From Pleomorphomonas sp. JP5 (GTDB lineage Bacteria; Pseudomonadota; Alphaproteobacteria; Rhizobiales; Pleomorphomonadaceae), in the NCBI RefSeq assembly GCF_023721815.1, contig NZ_JAMDLI010000008.1, positions 1,225,110 to 1,289,109 of the forward strand: 64,000 bases of DNA. Reading direction: 5' to 3'. A program made the position numbers and the translations under genes. Below the pieces are notes generated by a model, which was given only the letters and a program-made list of their open reading frames with translations, made no database searches and had not been told where the DNA came from. This document shows positions 33,197-41,571 of the stretch, in pieces (within the stretch, counting starts at the first letter, position 1; every line of letters begins with the position of its first letter).

Positions 33197-33302
33197 TCCA
33201 GACCTTCGGATATCCCGGGCGATGCGTCTCGTCTCGCATTGCCCGGGAAGCCCGATGGCCAGAGCGGCCAAAGCGGGCGCCGCCGCGAACATCGACGAGA
33301 TC

Positions 33303-34937
33303 ATGTCCCAACTGCATGCGATTACCTTCCAACCCTCGGGTCTTGCCGCGAGCACTGACGGCAACCAGTCGATTCTGACCATTGCCCGCCATGTGGGGCT
33401 GGCCCTCGAGTCGGCATGTGGCGGGCATGGAACCTGTCGATCCTGCGCCGTTCGCATAGAGGGGCGGGGCCTTCCCGCTTCGTCTTCGCAGGAGCATGGA
33501 TTTACCGACGAGGAGATCGCCGCCGGCTGGCGGCGAGCCTGCAAGACCTTTCCGGCCGGCGACTGCACGGTTCACGTTCCCGAACGGGGCAGCGTCCGTT
33601 CCGTCTCGGCTGGCAAGCAAGCGACACTCGACCATGTGCCCATCGAGAGACCGCTTCTTGTGCCGGCCATGGACCGATGCTGGCGGCGCGGCGCAGCGCT
33701 CGTCGGCCCCGTGGCAGGACCGGCGCCCCTCGGGCTCGCCGTCGACCTTGGAACCACCAACCTCGCGGCGGCCGTCGTGGACATGACGTCCGGACAGGTG
33801 TTGCGAAGTGGTTCGCGGCCCAACCCCCAGACCGTCTTCGGAGGCGACATCATCGGTCGGCTCACCCATGCGCTGGCCGGCGACGAGCAGCGACGTCAAC
33901 TGCAGGCTTCCGCCGTGAGCGGCATTGCCGCCCTTGCCGACGAACTCACCGATGGCGAAACGACACGGATCGGCGAAGTCGCCGTAGCCGGCAACACCGT
34001 CATGCAGCACCTGCTTTTGGGGCTCGCCGTCGATGGTCTCGCCAAAGTGCCGTTCACCCCGACGACCAAGGCGGCGGTCGAGCGACCGGCGGCCGATTTC
34101 GGCCTCGCCGTCGCACCGGGCGCTCAACTCTATTGCGCCCCGAGCATTGCCGGCTTCGTTGGCGGCGACCACATCGCCGCCCTGATCGCGGTTCTTGCCA
34201 ATCCGCCGTCCGGAACCTGGGCGCTGCTCGACATCGGCACCAACACCGAAATATCGCTCCATGCCAACGGCAAGCTGACGAGCGTGTCCTGTGCCTCCGG
34301 TCCGGCCTTCGAGGGGGCGGGCCTTTCCTGCGGAATGCGCGCGGCTCCAGGGGCGATCGACTACGTCCACATCGACGACGACCTCCATCTGTCGATCATC
34401 GGCGAGCAACCGCCGGTCGGCGTCTGCGGCTCCGGTGCGTTGTCGCTGGTCGCCGCCCTCCGGCGCTCGGGGATCGTCAATGCGCGCGGGCGCCTAGATA
34501 AAGATCGATTGCGCGTCCGCGAACAATCCGGAAAGCGTGAGTTCGTTCTGACGGACGAGCGTGCCGATCCCCCCCTCGCCTTCACGCAGACCGACATCCG
34601 CGCCATCCAGCTCGCCAAGGGAGCCATCCGCACCGGCCTCGACCTCCTGCTGAGGGAAGCCGGGCTGTCCAGCCAGGATATCGACCACATTCTTGTCGCC
34701 GGCGCCTTCGGGAACTTCATCGATATCGACGACGCGATCACCGTCGGTCTTCTGCCCGACGTGCCCCGCAAATCAGTCGAGCAGATCGGCAATGTCGCCG
34801 GTACCGGGGCCTGCCGGCTCGTCGCTTGCGGCGGCGCACGGAGCCAAGCGGTTCGACTTGCGACGGAAGTCCGCTACCTCGAACTCGCCGTGCAGCCTGA
34901 TTTCGATACCGTCTTCGCCTCGAACTGCCTGATGTGA
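33303..34937 (+). CDS. Reductive activator of corrinoid proteins, 2Fe-2S plus ASKHA (RACE/RamA-like)
   Basis: ATP-dependent activase of about 544 residues. N-terminal ferredoxin-like domain with CGGHGTCRSC and further cysteines in ACKTFPAGDC; these fit a 2Fe-2S site. The C-terminal half is an ASKHA (actin/Hsp70-like) ATPase with LAVDLGTTNLAAAVV, VAVAGNTVMQH, LLDIGTNTEISL and VAGAFGNFI, as in DUF4445 proteins. Such enzymes re-reduce accidentally oxidised Co(II) corrinoid to Co(I). The start is uncertain: 33222, 33255 and 33303 are in frame; 33303 begins nearest the ferredoxin fold. Its presence makes a working corrinoid methyl-transfer system very likely. Confidence 0.9.
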   Translation: MSQLHAITFQPSGLAASTDGNQSILTIARHVGLALESACGGHGTCRSCAVRIEGRGLPASSSQEHGFTDEEIAAGWRRACKTFPAGDCTVHVPERGSVRSVSAGKQATLDHVPIERPLLVPAMDRCWRRGAALVGPVAGPAPLGLAVDLGTTNLAAAVVDMTSGQVLRSGSRPNPQTVFGGDIIGRLTHALAGDEQRRQLQASAVSGIAALADELTDGETTRIGEVAVAGNTVMQHLLLGLAVDGLAKVPFTPTTKAAVERPAADFGLAVAPGAQLYCAPSIAGFVGGDHIAALIAVLANPPSGTWALLDIGTNTEISLHANGKLTSVSCASGPAFEGAGLSCGMRAAPGAIDYVHIDDDLHLSIIGEQPPVGVCGSGALSLVAALRRSGIVNARGRLDKDRLRVREQSGKREFVLTDERADPPLAFTQTDIRAIQLAKGAIRTGLDLLLREAGLSSQDIDHILVAGAFGNFIDIDDAITVGLLPDVPRKSVEQIGNVAGTGACRLVACGGARSQAVRLATEVRYLELAVQPDFDTVFASNCLM

Positions 34938-34949
34938 CGGATCATCGCC

Positions 34950-35663
34950 ATGACACCCAAAGTCATCGCCTGCCAGGTCATGCTGAACGAGCTCCGAGCG
35001 CTGATGCCGGCCGACTGGGCGTTCGAAAGCCTGGAGATCGGCTTGCACAACCGCCCTCGCCGCCTGCACGAGGCCCTTCAGGCGGCCATCGAGGCAGCCG
35101 ACGGCAGCTATGACCCGATCTATCTTGGCTACGGTCTTTGCGCACAGGCAACCGTGGGCCTGTCGACACGGCAATCGCGGCTCGTCCTCTTGCGCACGGA
35201 TGACTGCATCGGCGCGTTTCTTGGCTCACGCCAGGCTCGCAACGACCTTCTTGAGAGCGACCCGGGCAGCTACTTCCTGACACGCGGCTACATCGGCGAT
35301 GGCACCGGCTCGGTGTTCGACGACTATCCGCGCCTCGAAAAGCGCTTCGGCCAAGAACGAGCGGCGGCGGTCATGCAAGAGATGCTCGGCCACTACCGAA
35401 GGCTCGTCTATATCACCGTGCCCGGAGTGGAGCCGCTTGAAAGCGATCGTCGCTACGCTCGCACTCACGCGGCAAATTTCGGCCTGGAATACGTGGAGAT
35501 GGAGGGCAGCCTCGCTCTTCTGAAACAGATGGCGGACGGCGACTGGAGCGGCGATGTCCTGATGGTTCCGCCGGGAGAGCGGATCACGCTCGACATGATG
35601 ATGGCGAGCCAACCGGCAAGGTGTGAACATCATGCCGGTTGCAGGGGCGCAACCGAGCCATGA
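34950..35663 (+). CDS. DUF1638 domain protein
   Basis: Cytoplasmic protein of 237 residues of the DUF1638 family, function unknown. Family segments are IACQVMLNELRAL near the start, YDPIYLGYGLCAQATVGL, LLRTDDCIGAFLGSR and VPPGERITLDMMM. Genes of this family are often found next to corrinoid-dependent methyltransferase genes. It starts 12 bases after the activator gene, so it is probably the last gene of the operon. A substrate-binding or assembly role for the methyltransferases is a guess. Confidence 0.82.
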   Translation: MTPKVIACQVMLNELRALMPADWAFESLEIGLHNRPRRLHEALQAAIEAADGSYDPIYLGYGLCAQATVGLSTRQSRLVLLRTDDCIGAFLGSRQARNDLLESDPGSYFLTRGYIGDGTGSVFDDYPRLEKRFGQERAAAVMQEMLGHYRRLVYITVPGVEPLESDRRYARTHAANFGLEYVEMEGSLALLKQMADGDWSGDVLMVPPGERITLDMMMASQPARCEHHAGCRGATEP

Positions 35664-35674
35664 GCCTGCGACTC

Positions 35675-35691
35675 GCCTTATAGTGTAAGGC
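35675..35691 (+). terminator. Hairpin after the DUF1638 gene
   Basis: GCCTTA, loop TAGTG, TAAGGC: perfect 6-base stem 11 bases after the stop. No T-run. It may close the corrinoid-sugar operon before the B12 riboswitch. Confidence 0.4.
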
Positions 35692-35794
35692 CGCCCGCTC
35701 GGCTTTGAGCAGGCAACGACCGACAAGGAGGACTACGAGACCGCTGGCTCTTCATGGACTGGGCCAGCCAGTGAACGGGGCGACTGAGGTCTTC

Positions 35795-35995
35795 AGTGTG
35801 CCCGCATGCTACCCAAGGTTTGAAGCGGTCCGTCGCGAGACGGGCAAAGGGAACAGCGGTGAGATCCCAGAGTGGATCGAGTCCGCGGCTACCCCCGTAA
35901 CTGTGAACGACGAGTCGTTCCCATGAAGCCACTGGCGGCGCTGCCACCGGGAAGGCGGGATACGACGATGACTCGTGAGCCAGGAGACCTGCCGC
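35795..35995 (+). ncRNA. Cobalamin (AdoCbl) riboswitch
   Basis: Conserved blocks of the cobalamin riboswitch appear in order: AAAGGGAACAGCGGTGAGA near 35846-35864, GCGGCTACCCCCGTAACTGTG at 35885-35905, GCCACTG at 35928-35934, CCGGGAAGGCG at 35947-35957, and the B12 box GAGCCAGGAGACCTGCC at 35977-35993. It lies upstream of the btuB-btuF-btuC-btuD-cbiZ-tonB run and should switch it off when B12 is plentiful. The 200 bases after it hold short hairpins (for example GAGCC/GGCTC near 36120) that could be the expression platform; I cannot say whether control is transcriptional or translational. Confidence 0.93.
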
Positions 35996-36199
35996 TTCTG
36001 TCACTCCTGATCCCGATACGTGGGGTATTGGGTCACGGGTTTCCGCGTGAGTGATGACGACAACGCCGTTCGCGACGCGGGACCGACCGATGGCCTTTAC
36101 CTGCCGATCATCAGCCCGCGAGCCGACGGCTCCGAAACCACCGCCCTTGCGCGATCCGCGAGGGAGCGGTGCGACACTTGACGGCGGAGGTATGGGCGC

Positions 36200-38134
36200 G
36201 TGACGAATACGAGTACAAGAAAGCGATTTGGAAACGGTAATTTACAGCTATTTCTGGCTTGTCGTGCGGCACCCCTTGCCGCGTTGGCCGCAGCGTTGTC
36301 CTGGCAGGGCGCACTGGCCGACGAGACCGGCGCGCATGACCTCGGCAAAGTGGTCTTCTCGGCGAACCGGACCCCGACCGAGGAAGCCGCGGTCGGATCG
36401 GCCGTGACGGTCATCGGCCGCAAGGAGATCGAACGGAGCGGCGAGACAACGGTCCTGGACCTGCTCGCGCGAGTTCCCGGTCTGGGGTTTTCGCAGGCGG
36501 GGCCGGCAGGCTCGACGACGACGATGCAGATGCGCGGCCTCGGCGCCCGCTATGTTCTGGTCCGCGTCGATGGCATCGACATCTCCGATCCGACCCAGCC
36601 CCAGGCAGGGCCGAGCATCGAGAATCTTCTGCTCGGGGACGTCGAGCGGATCGAGGTTCTGCGCGGCTCCCAGTCTGCCCTTTATGGCGGAACGGCGGTC
36701 GCCGGCGTGATCGACATCACCACCCGGACAGCCGATGAAAAGGGCGTGCACCATACCGTGAATGTCGGCGGCGGATCCTACGGGACCAAGTCGGTTCGCT
36801 ACGGCGTTTCGGCCGCGACCGACGCACTCGAAATGGGCGCTTCGTTCCAGCGCTTTCAAACGGCCGGCTTTTCGTCCGCCGATCGCGACAATGGCAATAC
36901 CGAAGCCGACGGCTACGGCAACAGCACCGCCTCCGCCAACGCCAGCTATCAGGCCAACGAGGACCTGCGCCTGTTCGCGGCCGCCCGCTACACCTACCGG
37001 CGCAGCAACTATGACGACTTTTCCTACGACTGGATGACCGGGTTCGGTCGCCCCGTCGATGAGACCGGTGCGCTGCGGTTTCACACCATCGGACGCGAGG
37101 TCGGGGCCAGGATCGGGGCCGATTTCAACCTGTTCGACGGCAAGCTCAAGAACACGATCGCGGTGCAGCATTACGACCTCACGCGTGAGGTCTACGATTC
37201 CACCCCGGGGCGCTACGAGGGGCGCCGGACGAAGGTCGAGTATCTTGGCAATCTCACTCTGACCGAGGCGATCGGCCTTTCCGCCGGCATCGACTACACG
37301 ACGGAAGACGCCAAGACGACCGGAGGCGGCGACGACGGCATGAACAACGCCGGCATGTTCGTGCAGGCTTCGTGGAAGCCGATAACCGATGTCACGCTGA
37401 CCGCCGCCTTGCGCGACGATCACCACTCGGACTGGGGCGATCATCTCACCGGGCGCGTCACCGCCGCCTGGGAGGCCACCCAGTCGACCAAGCTGAGGAC
37501 GAGCTGGGGAACGGGCTTCCGCCCGCCGTCGCTTTACGAGCTTCACGCCCCGACCTACGGCAACGCCAACCTGAAGCCCGAGGAAAGCCGCAGCTTCGAC
37601 TTCGGCATCGATCAGCAGGTGTGGGACAATCGCGCCCGCCTGTCCCTGACCTACTTCGACATCGATACCGACAATCTCATCGGTTACGACACCTCGACCT
37701 GGGCCTACACCCAGACCGAGGGCACTTCGAAAAGCCGGGGCATCGAGTTCTCCGGTCGACTGAAGCTGCTCGACAACCTGACGCTGGACGCCGGTTACAC
37801 CTTCACCGAGGCGGTCGACGCCACCGACAGCAGGTTGAAGCGGGTTCCGAGACACAAGGTAACCACCGGCGCGACGCTCAAGGCGACCGACCGCACGACG
37901 CTGACGTTGCGCGGCACATGGGTGGGCGACAGCATCGACACCGACTATTCGGTCGGCCAGATCCGCCAGTTGCCCAACTACTTCCTGCTCGACGCCGGCC
38001 TGACCTGGGAGTGGACCGACAACGTGTCCATCTCGTTCACAGGCAAGAATCTGCTCGACGAGCACTACCAGACGATATGGGGCTATGGCACTGCAGGCCG
38101 CGCGGTCTATGCCGAGCTGAAGGCGCGCTATTGA
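36200..38134 (+). CDS. btuB: TonB-dependent cobalamin receptor
   Basis: Outer-membrane receptor of 644 residues. Signal peptide to about residue 40 (AALSWQGALA), a TonB-box region around GKVVFSANRTPT, plug domain with VLVRVDGIDISDP and LRGSQSALYGGTAVAGVI, then a 22-strand-type barrel ending in an aromatic residue. GTG start chosen for its GGCGGAGG site nine bases upstream. A four-codon ATG frame at 36192-36203 overlaps the GTG start. Imports vitamin B12 and other corrinoids; control by the riboswitch in front supports the substrate. Confidence 0.93.
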   Translation: MTNTSTRKRFGNGNLQLFLACRAAPLAALAAALSWQGALADETGAHDLGKVVFSANRTPTEEAAVGSAVTVIGRKEIERSGETTVLDLLARVPGLGFSQAGPAGSTTTMQMRGLGARYVLVRVDGIDISDPTQPQAGPSIENLLLGDVERIEVLRGSQSALYGGTAVAGVIDITTRTADEKGVHHTVNVGGGSYGTKSVRYGVSAATDALEMGASFQRFQTAGFSSADRDNGNTEADGYGNSTASANASYQANEDLRLFAAARYTYRRSNYDDFSYDWMTGFGRPVDETGALRFHTIGREVGARIGADFNLFDGKLKNTIAVQHYDLTREVYDSTPGRYEGRRTKVEYLGNLTLTEAIGLSAGIDYTTEDAKTTGGGDDGMNNAGMFVQASWKPITDVTLTAALRDDHHSDWGDHLTGRVTAAWEATQSTKLRTSWGTGFRPPSLYELHAPTYGNANLKPEESRSFDFGIDQQVWDNRARLSLTYFDIDTDNLIGYDTSTWAYTQTEGTSKSRGIEFSGRLKLLDNLTLDAGYTFTEAVDATDSRLKRVPRHKVTTGATLKATDRTTLTLRGTWVGDSIDTDYSVGQIRQLPNYFLLDAGLTWEWTDNVSISFTGKNLLDEHYQTIWGYGTAGRAVYAELKARY

Positions 38135-38147
38135 GAAAGACGTCGCA

Positions 38148-39062
38148 ATGAACGAACCCACGACGAGCGGGCAGTCAGCGAAGCGGCGACGGCGGCGTTT
38201 TGTCGCATGCGCCGCTCTGGGCACTCTCGTCGTGGCGTTGACGGGACCCGGACAGGCGGCGGACGGCACGCCCGTCCGGGTCGTGTCCATCAACCTTTGC
38301 ACCGATCAGCAGGCCATGGCGATCGCCGGCCCCGGCCAGCTCGCGTCGGTATCGCGCCTCGCGCGCGACCCGGCCTTGTCCAACATGGCGGACACGGCGG
38401 CTGCCCTGCCGGCCAACGACGGACGTGCCGAGGAAGTCGTGTCTCTGGGCCCCGATCTTGTTCTGGCCGGGAGTTTCACATCGAGAGCAACCGTCGGGAT
38501 GCTGCGCCGGCTCGGGGTGCGGGTGGAGGAATTCGCGCCCGCCAACTCTTTTGACGACATCCGCGAGAACCTGGCGCGAATGGGCCAGCTCCTGGGGCGG
38601 ACGGAACGGGCGGACGAACTCGTTCGCGAGTTCGACGCCCGTCTTGCCGTCCTTGAGAGCGACAAGAGCGAGACCACTCAAAAGCCGGTCGCCGTCGTCT
38701 ATCATATCGGCAACGGCACCGATGGCCGAGGAACCCTGGCCGACGAGATTCTGACGGCCGCCGGTTGGGACAACCTTGCCGCCAGATTGGGGCTCGGTTC
38801 CTATGGCGCCCTGCCGCTCGAGACCCTCGTGACCGGCAAGCCGGACCTCGTGTTGGTCGGCGGGGCCGAGGCAAGCTGGTCGACGGAGGCGCTTCCGAAT
38901 GCTCGGCATCCCGCCATCATGGCGGCAACCGACAACGGCACCCGCCTGATGGTGCTGCCCGACCGCTCGACCGTCTGCGGGACGCCATTCGTCGTCGACG
39001 CCGTGGCGCGTCTCGTCGACGAACGTCATCGGCAAGCAACCCATCGGAGACCCGTGCCATGA
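38148..39062 (+). CDS. btuF: Periplasmic B12-binding protein of ABC importer
   Basis: Substrate-binding protein of 304 residues, class III (single helix linker) fold. Arg-rich N-terminus followed by a hydrophobic signal with cleavage likely after GQAA near residue 38. Family stretches: RVVSINLCTDQQAMAIAG, EEVVSLGPDLVLAGSF, YGALPLETLVTGKPDLVLVGG. Its stop overlaps the btuC start (ATGA, 39059-39062). Delivers corrinoid to BtuCD. Confidence 0.92.
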   Translation: MNEPTTSGQSAKRRRRRFVACAALGTLVVALTGPGQAADGTPVRVVSINLCTDQQAMAIAGPGQLASVSRLARDPALSNMADTAAALPANDGRAEEVVSLGPDLVLAGSFTSRATVGMLRRLGVRVEEFAPANSFDDIRENLARMGQLLGRTERADELVREFDARLAVLESDKSETTQKPVAVVYHIGNGTDGRGTLADEILTAAGWDNLAARLGLGSYGALPLETLVTGKPDLVLVGGAEASWSTEALPNARHPAIMAATDNGTRLMVLPDRSTVCGTPFVVDAVARLVDERHRQATHRRPVP

Positions 39063-40057
39063 GACGCCTGCCATTCCCGGCACTCGTCGCGCTGCTCGCC
39101 ATTCTGACGGCGGTCCTGTTCGCGAGCTCGCTGCTGGTCGGTCCATCGGACATCGGCCTTGGCGACGCATTCGCCGCCCTGTTCGGCAACGAGGGCGTCA
39201 CGACCATGGTCATGCGTGAAATCCGTCTTCCGCGCGCCATCCTCGGCGTCTGTGTCGGCGCGACGCTCGGCCTGTCCGGCGCGGTGCTGCAGGGGTGGCT
39301 GCGCAATCCGCTGGCGGATGCGGGCGTTCTCGGTATCGGATCCAGCGCAGCGCTCGGAGCCGTGATCGCCATCGTCAGCGGCCTCGCCTATGCATCGCCG
39401 CTGGCGCTGCCTGTGTCGGCCCTCGCCGGAGCCGGGCTCGCCGCCATACTGGTTTTCGCCCTGGCCGGACAGGGCGAAGGCGGCAACAGCCTGATCTTGG
39501 CCGGCGTCGCCGTGGCCAGCCTGACGTCGGCGCTTACCGCACTGACGCTCAACTTGTCGGCCAACCCGTTTGCCACGCTGGAGATCGTGTTCTGGAGCAT
39601 GGGGTCGCTGGGCGACCGTTCCCTCGACCACGTCTATCTCGCCCTTCCCTTCATGGCGGTCGGCTGGCTGCTGCTCGCCAGCGTCGGCCGCTCGCTCGAC
39701 GCCATGACCCTCGGCGCCGAGACCGCATCGAGCCTCGGCGTGCGCCTAGCGTGGGTTCGCGCCGTCATTCTGTTCGCGACGGCCGCCGCCGTCGGTGGAG
39801 CGACGGCCGTCACCGGGGTCGTCGGCTTCGTCGGTCTTGTGGTGCCGCATGTGTTGCGGCCGCTGGTGGGCTCCCGGCCAAGCCGCCTGATGGTTGCCAG
39901 CGCACTCGGCGGAGCAACGCTTCTGACCATGGCGGACCTGGCTGTTCGCCTGGTACTGCCCAGCCGGGACCTGAAACTCGGAGTCGTGACGGCCATCGTC
40001 GGCGCGCCTTTCTTCTTCCGCCTCATCCTCCACGAACGCCGGAGATCGATGCGATGA
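39059..40057 (+). CDS. btuC: Vitamin B12 ABC transporter permease
   Basis: FecCD/BtuC family permease of 332 residues with about ten helices. Hallmarks: LPRAILGVCVGATLGLSGAV near residue 54, RNPLADAGVLGIGSSAALGA, and the C-terminal ATPase-contact region GVVGFVGLVVPHVLRPLVGS. Start fixed by ATGA overlap with btuF; the stop overlaps btuD in the same way. A longer frame starting inside btuF is a shadow. Confidence 0.94.
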   Translation: MRRLPFPALVALLAILTAVLFASSLLVGPSDIGLGDAFAALFGNEGVTTMVMREIRLPRAILGVCVGATLGLSGAVLQGWLRNPLADAGVLGIGSSAALGAVIAIVSGLAYASPLALPVSALAGAGLAAILVFALAGQGEGGNSLILAGVAVASLTSALTALTLNLSANPFATLEIVFWSMGSLGDRSLDHVYLALPFMAVGWLLLASVGRSLDAMTLGAETASSLGVRLAWVRAVILFATAAAVGGATAVTGVVGFVGLVVPHVLRPLVGSRPSRLMVASALGGATLLTMADLAVRLVLPSRDLKLGVVTAIVGAPFFFRLILHERRRSMR

Positions 40058-40845
40058 AACTGAGCGCGCATGATCTTGCCGTCCGGGTCGCAAACCGGAC
40101 GATCCTGCAAACGATCGACCTGACGCTCGAACCCGGCGAGTTCGTCGGGCTGATCGGTCCGAACGGAGCGGGCAAGTCGACCTTGCTGCGAGCGCTGGCA
40201 GGGGCCTTGCCGTACCGCGGCGAGCTGACCCTCGACGGTCGCCCGCTGGCCGGATATTCCGCCCGCGAGAGAGCACGCCGGATAGGCTATCTCGGGCAGG
40301 ATCGGCATGTTGCCTGGCCGCTGACCGTCGCCGACGTCATCGGCCTTGGTCGGATACCCTACCGTGCGCCGCTTTCCCGTGAAAGCGACGCCGACCGTCA
40401 GGCGGTTGCCCGGGCGCTCCGCATGACGCATCTGGAGGACTTGGCCAGCCGGCAGTCCGACAGGCTCTCCGGCGGCGAAGTCGCCCGCATGCTGCTCGCC
40501 CGGCTCATTGCCCAGGAGACACCCATCCTGCTGGCCGACGAGCCGATCGCCGGGCTCGACCCCGCCCACCAGTTGGCAACCATGCAGATCTTCGCCGATA
40601 TGGCGCGAGCGGGACATACAGTCCTGGCCTCCCTCCACGATCTCACCCTGGCCGGGCGCTGGTGCGATCGACTCATTTTACTGGAACGCGGCCGGATCGT
40701 GGTCCAGGGCTCCCCCAGGGCGGTGTTGACGCCCGAGCGGATCGCCGAAACCTACGACGTGGAGGCGCGGTTCGACAGTGACGCCGACGGATTGATCGTC
40801 GTGCCATTGCGTCTCATCGGGCAACATCGCCGGGAGGTGAGGTAG
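40054..40845 (+). CDS. btuD: Vitamin B12 ABC transporter ATPase
   Basis: Single-domain ATPase of 263 residues. Walker A GPNGAGKSTLLR near residue 36, signature LSGGEVARMLLA, Walker B PILLADEPIAGLD, H-loop LASLHDLTLA. ATGA overlap with btuC; its TAG stop is directly followed by the cbiZ ATG. Belongs to the FecE/BtuD group; it could in principle serve siderophores, but the riboswitch and cbiZ settle the role. Confidence 0.94.
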   Translation: MKLSAHDLAVRVANRTILQTIDLTLEPGEFVGLIGPNGAGKSTLLRALAGALPYRGELTLDGRPLAGYSARERARRIGYLGQDRHVAWPLTVADVIGLGRIPYRAPLSRESDADRQAVARALRMTHLEDLASRQSDRLSGGEVARMLLARLIAQETPILLADEPIAGLDPAHQLATMQIFADMARAGHTVLASLHDLTLAGRWCDRLILLERGRIVVQGSPRAVLTPERIAETYDVEARFDSDADGLIVVPLRLIGQHRREVR

Positions 40846-41571
40846 ATGGACCCGACCGGCTTGCCTTTCGTCATCGACCTTCGTCGTCCGATCCTTGCCT
40901 TGCGATTTGCTGAACCGCGACGCATGCTCAGTTGGTCGATTTCCCGGCCGGGTCTGACGGTTGCCAAGACTGTCGCCTGGCTCGAAGTCAACGACTCCGA
41001 CCTGCCAATCGGGCGCGACCCCGTCGCCGTTCTTGAGGACGCCTTTGCCAGGGAAGGCCTCACCGATACGGTCGGTCTCATGACGGCCTGCGATGTCAGC
41101 GCCTACGAGATCTGCCGCACGACAGTCGAAGGCATCGAAGCGATCGCCATCACGACCGTCGGGCTTGGCAATGGTGAGTTCGTCGGGCGGCGACGCTTTG
41201 CCGTCAGCGCCGAGGAAGCGCCAGCTCCCGGCACGGTCAACACCTTCGTCCACGTGTCCCAGCCTCTCAGCGACGGCGCCTTGGTCGAGACAATCGCCAT
41301 CGCCGCACAGGCCCGCACCGTCGCCATTCTGCGGACGACCGAGAGCATCGGACGCGAAGTCGTCACCGGCACCGGCTCCGACTGTATCGTGGTCGCGGCT
41401 CCTCTCGGTGGAACGGCTTGCTATTCCGGCTTGCATACCGCCATTGGCGAGGCTGTCGGAGCGTCCGTGATGGAGGCGACGAGGGCAGGCACGGCTCGCT
41501 GGATCGGCCAATCCGCGCGATGGACAGTGTCCGAGGTCGACGCCAACCAACCACCTGGCATCGAGCCATGA
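40846..41571 (+). CDS. cbiZ: Adenosylcobinamide amidohydrolase
   Basis: Corrinoid-salvage enzyme of 241 residues. CbiZ family features: MLSWSISRPGLTVAKTVAWL near residue 25, ACDVSAYEI, NTFVHVSQPLSDGALVETI and VTGTGSDCIVVAAP with YSGLHTAIGEAVG. It hydrolyses adenosylcobinamide (or pseudocobalamin in the Rhodobacter-type enzyme) to cobyrate, so that imported foreign corrinoids can be rebuilt with the cell's own lower ligand. Starts on the base after the btuD stop and overlaps tonB by ATGA. Confidence 0.92.
   Translation: MDPTGLPFVIDLRRPILALRFAEPRRMLSWSISRPGLTVAKTVAWLEVNDSDLPIGRDPVAVLEDAFAREGLTDTVGLMTACDVSAYEICRTTVEGIEAIAITTVGLGNGEFVGRRRFAVSAEEAPAPGTVNTFVHVSQPLSDGALVETIAIAAQARTVAILRTTESIGREVVTGTGSDCIVVAAPLGGTACYSGLHTAIGEAVGASVMEATRAGTARWIGQSARWTVSEVDANQPPGIEP

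Noticed and set aside
36248..38302. 684-codon minus-strand frame opposite btuB
   Set aside because: Antisense shadow of a well-supported receptor gene; no domain seen.
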